From Amoebophrya sp. AT5.2 (Eukaryota > Sar > Dinophyceae > Syndiniales > Amoebophryaceae): 10,568 nucleotides of DNA. Location of the stretch: assembly GCA_005223375.1 (NCBI GenBank), contig RXOD01006361.1:1-10568 (forward strand), given 5' to 3'. Under the pieces are notes generated by a model. The model was not told the DNA's origin. It did not search any database and saw only the letters and a program-made list of their open reading frames with translations. A program made the position numbers and the translations under genes. Shown here one piece after another: positions 1 to 7,928 of the stretch (the first letter of the stretch is position 1; each line of letters starts with the position of its first letter).

Positions 1-2
1 TA

Positions 3-2104
3 CCAGCTGGTCCCACCATATCCCCCGAGTTGCGTGACAAACTCATCACCAATGTAGCGCAGTGCCACGACCTGCTCAAGGCCATGCACCGAGCTTTGTG
101 CGACCGGCTGAGCGTGACCGTGGCACTGGAGTCTCTAAGAGACTTGAAAGACGCCGTGATGTCGATGAGCATCGGATGCCGAGACTCCTTCCTGGCACTC
201 TGCGAACGCGTCATCGAAATCTTCCACAACATGCTCAGACAAGTTCCAGGTAACCGAGAACTACGTACATCAAGTTCGTAGTGTGGTTTTATTCATCATC
301 ATCTTCAACCTCAGGACAAGATGGTCATGGATGGTGCTCTCGCGTGGTTGGAAGAAATCGCACTGGGTCCATCCAACGAATCTAGTACTCGCTCAACACT
401 TATAAGTTACTCACTCCTCGCAGGTTACACGATTCTGAAGCAGCTTCACGACAGTGCCATGGACGCATTGTTTTCCCTGCGGCAGATGCTGCTCGGAGAG
501 ACGGGGCTCGCGGAAGGCGTCCGGAAAAGGTTTATGTACCGGATCGACCTCGCGACGGAGTACCTGCATGCGGTGCGCGATCGGCTGATCAAGTCGCAGT
601 CGCTGTCCCTCGCTTTGGACACTCTGGGGGATATTGAGCGAAACGCGGAGGCGCTGTACCTTGTCGGTCACGACCGCATCGAGGCACTCTACCGGCAGAA
701 CACACAGAACATGGAACTCAGTGGGTATAATGCCAATGCGTTGTATGACAATGACCTCCATGACTTACATCTAATACGACGTCGAGGTCGATGAAAGCGA
801 GAGTATAACAGCAAGGCGCCGGAAAATCATAATCAACCAAGTACTTACTCCGACCACGTCCTTCCAGGTACGGCAAAATTATCCACGGCGCTGACAGCAA
901 GGACCGCGAGAGCCTCGTCGCCGAGTCTACAAAATCGATGCAGAGCGAGCTTCTCCGACAGAAAGTGCTCTTCGTCCACACGGGCATTGCGACGACGCGT
1001 GCCCAGATCAAAGACTTCCAGCAGGAAATGCTGATCGTGAACGACCAGAACATCGAGAAACTGCACGAAAAGTACGAAGACTGTTTTTTCAGCCTGCAGG
1101 AGCTGTCGCAGGCAGAGTTCCTCGACTTTCCCGACGCGCTCCTGCCCGAGCAGGTCGCGCTGCTGCGAAAGAAAATCACGCTGGTCGGCGAGTACTTGCA
1201 CGAAACCGCGAGCCGGAACCACCTGAACAGCACCTTCTTCATGACGTCGGTGCGGTACATGCAGAGTCTCTGCAGTCTGCGGCGCGCCGTGGGCATGCTG
1301 AGCGAGGCGACAAAAAACAGCTTCCTGGCGGGCATCATCAGCCCCGTGTACGACAGAGTCTCCAGCGGAGTGGCGAAGGTCGGCGGCACGGTTGGGTACT
1401 ACTTGGGCGTATTGCAAAGTACGTTGGCGCGAATTCTGCAACTGGAGAGGATCAAGGGACTTCTCCCGCTGCAGTACGTCGCGGACCTCTTTCGTCAAGC
1501 CTGGGACGACGCCAACAATTTACGCATCGCCGTGCAAAATGGGTTGCTCGCCGGTTGCGGAAAAGTTCAGGACGGCTGTGTCGCAGCTGGTACGGCGGTA
1601 AGGGACTGCGCGCTTTCCGCGGTAGGCAGCACGACAGCCCTCACAACCGCCGCGAAGGAAAAACTGGTAGCCATGCTCACAAGAGTCTGCAACCTGATTC
1701 TGTACGCACAAAAAGAGCTGTTCGACCTGGTCTACACCTTGTCGCTGGACGCCGCACTCACCGCCGACAAATACCTCGGAGTGATCCGGTTGACGGAATG
1801 CCTGGCGAGGCGCGCAGACGGCCTGACATTCAATCTCGGTAGCGGGTTGCTGAAGAAAAGCGACGCGCTCATCACCGGGGGAAGATTGAGGGACTGGCTT
1901 GAAAATGCGATATTGGACTATCAAATCCGCGGTGGCGAAACTGCGATCGTTCCAACCAAGCGGGACGAGACAAACAAAGGGAGCAACGAGTCCAGCGAAG
2001 GCGGAGCGGGCTCGACGTCGACGAAAGTGGAGGAAGAACACACCAGCACCATGTTCTGGCAGCCAACAATGAGAACGACTCGTGGCGGGAGCGAAAAAGT
2101 GTGA
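3..2104 (+). CDS. Helical repeat protein with 11-mer amphipathic repeats (possible perilipin-like lipid-surface protein), 5' partial
   Basis: Exons 3-249, 424-724 and 868-2104 join in one frame (594 codons plus TGA); the start lies upstream of the window. Introns 250-423 (gtaacc...cgcag) and 725-867 (gtataa...tccag) are GT-AG, and their removal rebuilds a Gly codon each time. The product is almost all helix-forming. Residues 90-105 (LHDSAMDALFSLRQML) and 248-263 (LHEKYEDCFFSLQELS) match, each followed by a [VL]RK[RK] and an EYLH motif, so a unit of about 158 residues is duplicated; residues 10-75 look like part of an earlier copy. Residues 404-436 are three 11-residue repeats (AVQNGLLAGCG, KVQDGCVAAGT, AVRDCALSAVG), and 346-367 give two weaker ones. 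A segment at 464-486 ending in DAALTADKYL resembles the perilipin core. The tail (about 537-594) is polar and probably disordered. No enzyme motif or signal peptide is visible. Coding status is solid; the lipid-droplet role is inference. The last exon may instead splice at 2099 to 2182-2280. Confidence 0.8.
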
Positions 2105-2181
2105 GAACTTCTGTCGTTTTCTCGCTCCTTCCACGGCCGTTCACGGTCTTCGCCTCGCCGACGACGTCATTCAAGTACTAG

Positions 2182-2280
2182 CGGCTTACCATTGCCGACG
2201 TGGAGAAAATTCTACCCAACCATGCAGCCCACCTGCTCGAGCATCAAGAGAGCGGCAATCTTGTTAAGAGGAAGATGTGA
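2182..2280 (+). CDS. Possible alternative last exon of the first gene (32 residues)
   Basis: If the GT at 2099-2100 (AAA|gtgtga, three bases before the TGA of the long exon) is a donor and tactag at 2176-2181 the acceptor, an 83-nt pyrimidine-rich intron is removed in phase 0. The protein then ends with 32 different residues, RLTIADVEKILPNHAAHLLE followed by a polar tail ending KRKM and TGA at 2278-2280. This stretch is amphipathic and protein-like, unlike the surrounding non-coding DNA, and joins in frame without adjustment. Against it, gtgtga is a weaker donor than the others in the window and the long exon already has its own stop. Both ends could exist as splice or retained-intron forms. 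Confidence 0.35.
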   Translation, partial: RLTIADVEKILPNHAAHLLEHQESGNLVKRKM

Positions 2281-3158
2281 CGCGGCCTCGTTTTCCAAAT
2301 TGCGGAGAGCGCAAAAAGACGCAAACCTCAGCTAACATCACAACATAAGTCGACGTGAGTCCTCATCCTTCGACGTATATCCTCGTTAATTTTCAAATTT
2401 AAGAAAAAATTTTCCACCGTTGAATTGATGAACACAGTCAACGAATAAAGTCTACCTAGAACATAAACCCATGAGGAGTTGGGCGCAGAGCAAAGTAGGT
2501 AAAAGCTTAAGCTACTTTACTTTTTCGTTTCACCGACCGACGTATCTGGTGCAGCAACAAGTGTCTACCGCCACGACGGCGAGGAGTACAGGAACTACTC
2601 CAGCTCCAGGCACGTCGCCGCACTAGTAAATAACGCAGATGACTCGTCAGAAGTCGTCACTTCTTCATCTTATAACTATTTTCCGGTGGTGTTTATTCTA
2701 CCACGACTGAAGCTGCACTGGTAGTAGCACAAAGGGTTGCAACAAGTTTCGTGGCCACCGTGCGGCGTTCGCGCAATCGCGATTTTGACTTTTTCACGCT
2801 ACTCTTGTTGATTAAGTTTAGCATACAGCGTCATGATCATTTATTTTCACGTCAACAAGCTCGTGCTGGATAGAAGCCGGAGCCCGCCGATATCCATCGG
2901 GCAGTTTCTTGGTTCTTGAACAGCCTGCTTTCGCATCTTCCGCACTTCATTATTTAAGCACAATCTCAATCGCAAGTTTTGCTATAAATAAAGTATTAAG
3001 TCGCCGCCGCGACGCATTCTGTTGATCGATGGATTGGCACCCACGAATGGTGCCCGCGCTCACATCATTTGGTGGAACGAACAAAGGAATTCCTTGCTTA
3101 TCCGATTCCCAGGACCGGAGGGTGCTGGGGCTCGTAGGCGATTCACATTATCGATATC
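2281..3158. other. Non-coding spacer downstream of the first gene
   Basis: No open frame here looks like protein. The stretch is more AT-rich than the flanking genes. AATAAA occurs at 2444-2449 and, within TATAAATAAA, at 2983-2992. These could be polyadenylation signals, but such hexamers are expected by chance in DNA of this composition and dinoflagellate-lineage poly(A) signals are not well defined. No tRNA, rRNA or long repeat was recognised. Confidence 0.5.
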
Positions 3159-3377
3159 ATGGCACCAATTCTATACGCGCTAAGCGTTGAGGAAAGCGCA
3201 AGCAAATTAATGAATGAACGTCATCGGAGAGTCGCAGCGAATGCGCCGCAACGTGCGCGCAACATTGTTCCTCAGTGCAGCAGGCTCGAGCAAGATCAGA
3301 AGCTTAAGCAGCAGGATCCTTCCACAAAAGTATCCGAGAAAAACGATCATGAACTCATCGGTTTTCCGAACAAATGA
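3159..3377 (+). CDS. Doubtful small ORF, 72 residues
   Basis: ATG at 3159 has a favourable context (tatcATGG) and the frame runs 72 codons to TGA at 3375. The product is very polar (many K, R, E, Q), without a hydrophobic segment or recognisable motif. An overlapping 60-codon ORF in another frame (3214-3396) is equally unremarkable. No intron or neighbour supports it, and chance ORFs of this size are expected. It could also be part of the 5' leader region of the RNA-binding gene downstream. Listed only because it is the best open frame in this spacer. Confidence 0.15.
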   Translation: MAPILYALSVEESASKLMNERHRRVAANAPQRARNIVPQCSRLEQDQKLKQQDPSTKVSEKNDHELIGFPNK

Positions 3378-3761
3378 AGAATCCCGATCAATTTAAAGTC
3401 TTCACGCCGAGCAGCCGTCGCGCGGACAACGCGGATCACGAGCAGACACGTATTAAAGGGAGCGGCTGCCTGGAAGAAAGATCCAGAATCACAACCAGAT
3501 CCTCTTTTAAAAAGACGACCTAAAGTGTTAGTGTAAGTAAAGCCGCGTTGCTGTGGTCGAGGTCGATCCGTGTTCTACATCAATCCGCTTTGGCCGCATT
3601 CACTCACCAGCAGCAGCAACCAAGCGGAACTCCAACTAACTGAACTTCTAGTTCTATTTCTACGCGGAGAACCAACACCAGTCACCAGATCTTCCAGAAC
3701 CAACTTTCGCATTCGCATTCGCTTTCCCTTCGACCAACGAACCAACCGTCTGTTCGCCAGA
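3378..3761 (+). other. Upstream region / probable 5' leader of the RRM gene
   Basis: No ORF with protein character. A consensus donor-like GTAAGT lies at 3533-3538, and a pyrimidine-rich stretch ending in cgccag stops one base before the start codon at 3762 (AG at 3759-3760). Together these could bound a 5'UTR intron, or the AG could be a trans-splicing acceptor of the kind used in dinoflagellates. The frame of the first coding exon is open upstream to about 3570, but that extension is rich in Ser/Thr/Pro with no start and is probably leader sequence. Confidence 0.3.
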
Positions 3762-5170
3762 ATGTCTCGATCCGGATCCCGCAGCCGCTCTCCTGCCCCG
3801 GAACGCCGTCGGCGTGACCGGTCCGACTCCGGAGGCCGCCGCTCCCCCGCCGCTGCTAAAGCGCGCTCCCCACGCAGGGACGATAAGGCCAAGGCGCCGA
3901 TTGTGCTTCTTCTATAACAATAGAATGGCTTTGGCTGCCTTTTTAATAAATAACATCGATGTAGTCGATCGCATCAAAATTATGTGGATGTTTGAAACTC
4001 GTCCTCCCTGCTTAATGATTTTACGCATCATCGGCGTCGAGCAAGAGAGACGAAGAAAAATCTTCAATCTTAATTCTCAACTGCTACTTCTACAGGGCAA
4101 AGGCGCGTTTGGAGGATACCGGGGCTTCGACGAGAACGAAATGTCTAAGACGTTGTTCGTTGCGAACATCTCCGATGACGCGGACGAGCGGGACGTGCAA
4201 GAAATGTTCGTTTCCTTCGGATTCGAAGTCAGCGAGGTACGTCGTGTTGTTTTATTGTAGCGATTGATTTTCAACAACATTGTTTCTCTACCGGATATCC
4301 GAAAAACTATCTTCGCAGCAGCGAACGTCGTTGCACTAACTATGTATTGATTCAAATTTCGGAAATGCAACGCTGTAGGTGCCACGCAAGCGACAACTAC
4401 ATCACACTCATTCTCATTCACTCTTTATCTTTCATTTTACTGTGGTCTGCAGGTTTCCCTCCCCCGCTCCGGAGGAGAGCGTGGCCATCGTGGGTACGGG
4501 TTCGTCCACCTCGTGAAAGGAAGGGATGTGGACGATGCCATCTCCAAGTGCCACGGGCATGAGCTGAAAGGCCGCCCGCTCAAGTGCGAGCTGAAACAGA
4601 TGACCGTACTTTGATTTTATCTTTTTCTTGTTCGTATCGTAACAGAATTAGGACCGAGATTCTATGCGAATGCGTTCCCTTGCACTGCGACCGTGGTAAC
4701 GGTTTCGTCGTCGTCCCTTGCAGCAGCCAGTAGCGAATAAAGAACGGATCACGCAATCGCACACGAAATGCATCAAAAAAAAATCATAACCACAGCGCGG
4801 TCCGCCCCGTGGAGGCAAGGGAGGCGGTGGTGGCCGAAGAGATTCCCGCGGTCGCGGTGGAAACAACTACGGAGGTACTCTAGCGTGTTCTTCTCATTTT
4901 TCAAAAATGTTTGCACGCTTCGAATTCGATGTAGCATAGGCATCTTCGAGTTCGAATTCGACTGTAATACTATGTACTAATATCACTAATATGTAGCAAT
5001 ATTTATAGGCAACAGGAACAGTGGTCTCTGTCTCGATCCTACCATTGATTTCCATTTTCATTGATTCCACAGGTGGTCGCCGTGACAGCCGTGGACGGGG
5101 AGGACGCCGGGACAGCCGGGAGCGCCGCCGCAGCCGTGGTGGCCGTGATGACAGCCGCCGCCGCCGCTAA
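3762..5170 (+). CDS. SR-type RNA-binding protein (RS-RRM-RGG/RS), five exons
   Basis: Exons 3762-3902, 4096-4236, 4453-4605, 4796-4874 and 5073-5170 give 203 residues and TAA. All four introns are GT-AG (193, 216, 190 and 198 nt), the first three in phase 0 and the last in phase 1. Residues 1-41 are an Arg/Ser region (MSRSGSRSRSPAPERRRRDR and on). An RRM spans about 66-142, with RNP2-like LFVANI at 67-72 and RNP1-like RGYGFVHL at 107-114, plus the usual C-terminal GHELKGRPLKCEL strand region. Residues 146-203 are Gly/Arg-rich, with RRDSRGRGG repeated at 159-167 and 174-182 and a variant at 183-191. This layout matches SR-family splicing regulators (RS1-RRM-RS2, as in Tra2), which bind exonic RNA in the nucleus and recruit spliceosome parts through phosphorylated RS regions. 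The Tra2 linker after the RRM is not evident, so I assign the class, not an orthologue. The RRM itself is split by intron 2. Confidence 0.9.
4919..4956 (+). repeat. Imperfect intronic hairpin with TTCGAATTCGA palindromes
   Basis: Within the last intron of the RRM gene, TTCGAATTCGATG at 4919-4931 can pair with CATCTTCGAGTTCGAA at 4941-4956 (13 paired positions with three unpaired bases) around the 9-base loop 4932-4940. A second copy of the palindrome TTCGAATTCGA starts at 4951. It could be an intronic RNA fold or the remnant of an inserted palindromic element. Confidence 0.45.
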
Positions 5171-5237
5171 TTCGCGAATGGCGTCGAAGGTGAACGTGGA
5201 TCCTCCTCGTCGTCTTGAAATATTGGCTTTGATCTTA
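5171..5237 (+). other. Probable 3'UTR of the RRM gene
   Basis: Short stretch after the TAA at 5168-5170, with no open frame of interest. An open frame (reading from position 5238) starts just after it. Confidence 0.4.
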
Positions 5238-5343
5238 AAGTACTTACACCCAAAAACTTGGTAGAACGTACAAACAGAAACATGAACATTCAACGGGCGC
5301 CGTCGTTCCAAGAAAAGAAATTGATGAAGATCTACCATGGCGG

Positions 5344-5457
5344 ATGGATGAGCTCTTCCTCGAGCTGGAATCACGAGTCTATACCTGGATTCATCCACTC
5401 TTCATGCCGCTTGTTATTTTGTGCCTGTGGTCGCTGACGACAGAAACCAAAAGATAA
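5344..5457 (+). CDS. Coding-like segment with a predicted membrane helix; probable first exon of an unresolved gene
   Basis: ATG at 5344 has a strong context (cggATGG), and the frame runs 37 codons to TAA at 5455. The same frame is open from 5238. The peptide begins MDELFLELESRVYTW and continues with a hydrophobic stretch (IHPLFMPLVILCLWSL) that would make one membrane helix with an acidic N-terminal flank. Codon choice looks protein-like. No family is recognised. It probably splices into segments downstream, but no clean GT donor with matching phase was found before the stop, so the exon end is unknown. It could be a stand-alone short membrane protein or a chance ORF. Confidence 0.3.
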   Translation: MDELFLELESRVYTWIHPLFMPLVILCLWSLTTETKR

Positions 5458-5587
5458 AGCAGAACTGTAGAAGGTAGTGACGGACATCACGATGAAGGTC
5501 ACTGTCACAACACCACGGCCATAATTTTGATTGATAGCAGGAACATGAACGAACCAAAATCGACTTCTCAGCAGTATCGGTACATGA

Positions 5588-6332
5588 CCACCTACCACAA
5601 CGCGCGCTAACGGTAACGATATCCAAGACGTTATTCGTGCCCGTGGTCGCCCACCGGAAACGGACACGGAATCACAATCAGCGTTCGACGGTTTTGGGTC
5701 GCGTCCAGTTTCGCACGTGGGCGAGGCGGATGGTCCGATAAATGCGAAATCGAGCCTCATCGCTACGGCGGAGGACGAAAACGAGTTCAAAATCGAATCG
5801 CCTGCGCCTCGTCACGACGGCCGTGATAGTGATAGCGTGCGATTGTGTTTGGGAGCGTTTTGATGTTGGCTTCACCAGAGCACCGAGAGACCGCTTCCGA
5901 TCCGCCGTTTCTGTTTCCCTTTCAGATCGGAACCGCGAAGCCAAGGAGGGCCTTTTCGTCATCGTCGTGCTGCGTTCTTACATGCTGGGGACCGTGCCCT
6001 CCGCATGACTGCAGCTTATTCGCCGAGCAACGCGAGAAGTGTCGATGCCCGGGGGCGGCGCTTCGGCTGTTTATGACTTCGCCCGGCATTCGCTTGTGCG
6101 GCCGTCCATCGCAGTCCTTCCATCGCTCTACTTTCGGTCCCTGATTCTGATATAGCGTTACATCCTCGCGTTCTGATTTCCGGGCGACGAGTCATCGAGA
6201 AAAATCGCTTCGGTCTGGGCTTTTTGTGATCGGGCCTCGGGAAAAAACGAGGACGCCCTCGAAGCTGCTACCGATCGCGATCGGCGCGGCCGCACGCGCA
6301 CGAAGCGTTCTTTCAAACTCCACCTGATTCTT
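5588..6332 (+). other. Mosaic of coding-like segments: unresolved multi-exon gene or pseudogene
   Basis: One frame is open at 5588-5860 with an acidic, disordered-looking product (including GEADGPINAKSSLIATAEDE) and purine-first codons. A GT-AG intron from 5823 or 5829 (gtgata) to 5925 (ccctttcag) would join it, phase 1, to a second frame at 5926-6005 encoding REAKEGLFVIVVLRSYMLGT, hydrophobic. That frame meets TGA at 6006-6008 but stays protein-like beyond it (VYDFARHSLVRPSIAVLPSL near 6069-6128), then meets TAG 6153 and TGA 6174, and continues with a polar segment (GDESSRKIASVWAFCDRASG) to TAG at about 6333. Several very short introns or ordinary decay could explain this. No family is recognised. 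Confidence 0.3.
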
Positions 6333-6525
6333 TAGTCTACTTACTCCTGCTCCACCTGTCGGGAACAACTACAACGATGACGCCGCCTAGAATCAATGCG
6401 AAAAACATTTTATCGGTCACAAGACGAACAAGAACATCAACATCTTCGACGACCAGGACTACAGAAGCAGACTAAGAATCTACCACTGCAGATTTGGTGC
6501 ACGACAAATCTCATCGCTCTCGGTG
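6333..6525 (+). other. Upstream region of the next gene
   Basis: The frame of the following gene is open back to 6391 (TAG at 6388-6390) without an ATG, so a spliced 5' extension is possible. AG acceptor-like sites occur at ctgcag (6486-6491) and ctacag (6459-6464). The stretch is rich in aac/atc/gac triplets, which give spurious coding-like patterns. No other signal seen. Confidence 0.3.
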
Positions 6526-7431
6526 ATGGCTGCGGCGTCGCTCGCTCGCGGTGCGGTTCTGCCGGAGTCCTTTCGAACCCGTGTACCGCTGCGCTTCTCG
6601 CGCGCCGAAGTGCCGGCTGCCAATCCCAATGCCAATCCGCGTCTGAAACGGATACAACTGGTGGAGAGACGCCGAAAAGAAGCTTGTGCTGATGCACATG
6701 AAGATGAAGCGTTCCCGGGGACGAGCGGCATCGCTGACAATATCGTGGACTCGAGCGAGGAAAAGGCGTTCGCTGACGCAGGACGAGAAGCAGGACGAGC
6801 AGCTACACCAGCTACTAAGTATCCTCATCAGCTCGTTGATGTGCAAAAGTTGAACCGACTTCCGAGCGAGCACGTGCTTGCACTTGCAGAGGACCTCCTC
6901 AGTCTGAGTAAAGACGACCTTACAGCGCTACACCGCGAGTGCCGAAAAAGACTCAGCGTGCAACCGGTGAGGAAGAACATAGTAGAGCAATTCCAAATTT
7001 TCATTTTCAACATTTTCAGTTATTTCACAGAAGCTGTACTAGCTGTCAACAACCTTTCGGCTTGTTTGTGACGACGTACTAGTTGGTAGTGCCGTGCTCC
7101 TTCTGGGGCCGCTCGCAGTCTTTTGTACGTACTAGATGATGCAGGAACATGACGAAGATCAAGATGATATCTCGATCTCCAACAGGTGACTAAGATTCCC
7201 GGTCTGGCGGCGCGGTCACCGTTTCCTCACCCGAAGACGTTTTTCAGGGGCGAAAATGGCATGCGTACACTCCCTATCGCTGGGAGCGTTTTTTCGCCGG
7301 GTATCTTCCTCCCCCCAATGAGCCTGTTTTTCGGGGCAAAGGCGGCGCCGTCGGAAGTGCCTGTGGCGGGTGTTGATAAAGGACGAAGCTCTGGTGACGG
7401 TGACACTCGTGCTGCGCCTGCGGCGGCTTAG
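6526..7431 (+). CDS. Putative organelle-targeted protein with a bL12-N-terminal-like helical segment; second exon ambiguous
   Basis: ATG at 6526 (ggtgATGG) opens a 147-codon exon to 6966, followed by donor gtgagg. Residues 1-27 (MAAASLARGAVLPESFRTRV and on) are basic, Ala/Ser/Arg-rich and nearly free of acidic residues, as in mitochondrial leaders. Residues 28-105 are polar and probably disordered. Residues 116-146 (with ALAEDLLSLSKDDLTALHRE) can be aligned without gaps to the N-terminal dimerisation helix of mitochondrial bL12 (S-L-[TS]...L...K..L..Q pattern). That domain anchors L12 to the ribosome stalk. No L12 C-terminal domain is visible, so this is only a resemblance. Two phase-0 acceptors compete. 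One is cgtttttcag at 7247, giving a 42-residue end with KWHAYTPYRWERFFAGYLPP and TGA at 7374. The other is ccaacag at 7185, giving an 81-residue Pro/Gly/Ala-rich end and TAG at 7429. The first has more protein-like composition. Confidence 0.45.
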
Positions 7432-7761
7432 CGTTAGCACGGCCCGGAGCGACACAATCGCGTTCGCGATTCTTGAAGAAAAACGAAGCAAGATGACACT
7501 GCTGCAGCTGTACTGATCACGAAGATCTGTCTCGTGGTCGGAGTCTTGGGATGGACAAGAAGCAGCTTCAATGTTGCAAATTCAAACTGCTGCTGTTGGC
7601 ACAGCCCGGCTGACAACAAGATCAAGATGACAGGCGCACAGCACCACAGCCAGGGTAATGATCGCAACTTTCGCACGCTGAAGTTCAAGAGGCTCAGCGG
7701 AAACTCACTGCGTTGTTCCAAACTGGGGAGAGTTTTCGGAGAACAGGGGTGAGAGACGCCT

Positions 7762-7840
7762 GCTCGAAGGGGGTGTGAGTGTGGCCATATTTATAATATA
7801 CAAGAATTCTGTGGTCATCCCCCTCGAGCGGCGGGCCACA
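7762..7840 (+). repeat. Two interleaved inverted repeats flanking an AT-rich island
   Basis: Arm A at 7762-7775 (GCTCGAAGGGGGTG) pairs with A' at 7816-7829 (CATCCCCCTCGAGC) over 13 bp with two single-base bulges. Arm B, TGTGGCC at 7780-7786, is a perfect complement of GGCCACA at 7834-7840. The order A-B-A'-B' is the topology of an H-type pseudoknot if transcribed, or two alternative hairpins. The loop includes atatttataatata (7787-7800). It could be a regulatory or RNA structure, a transposon end remnant, or chance. Confidence 0.4.
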
Positions 7841-7907
7841 TTTGTATAGAATCACAAAACGAAAGCAATGAATAGATACGCATGGGACATTGATTCATAG
7901 TCATAGA

Positions 7908-7928
7908 GCGACTTCGCTTTCGCTATGG
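7908..7928 (+). repeat. Small hairpin
   Basis: CATAGAGCG around 7901-7911 can pair with CGCTATG around 7919-7926 with one bulged base. A short hairpin, with no U-run or other sign of a function. Confidence 0.2.

Noticed and set aside
772..780. TAATACGAC, the beginning of a T7 promoter-like sequence
   Set aside because: Only the first nine bases match; it lies inside an intron and is a chance match.
718..1498. Long minus-strand ORFs of 223 and 217 codons
   Set aside because: They lie opposite the well-supported third exon of the first gene, are Cys/Arg/Ser-rich without motifs, and arise from its codon bias.
3570..3761. N-terminal extension of the RRM protein in frame upstream of 3762
   Set aside because: It has no ATG and low-complexity composition; the ATG at 3762 starts a typical RS N-terminus directly after a pyrimidine/AG context.
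3575..3892. Minus-strand 105-codon ORF
   Set aside because: Mirror of the Arg/Ser codons of the first RRM-gene exon.
5371..5790. Minus-strand 139-codon ORF
   Set aside because: It overlaps + strand segments with better coding character; its product has no motif and its neighbours are all on the + strand.
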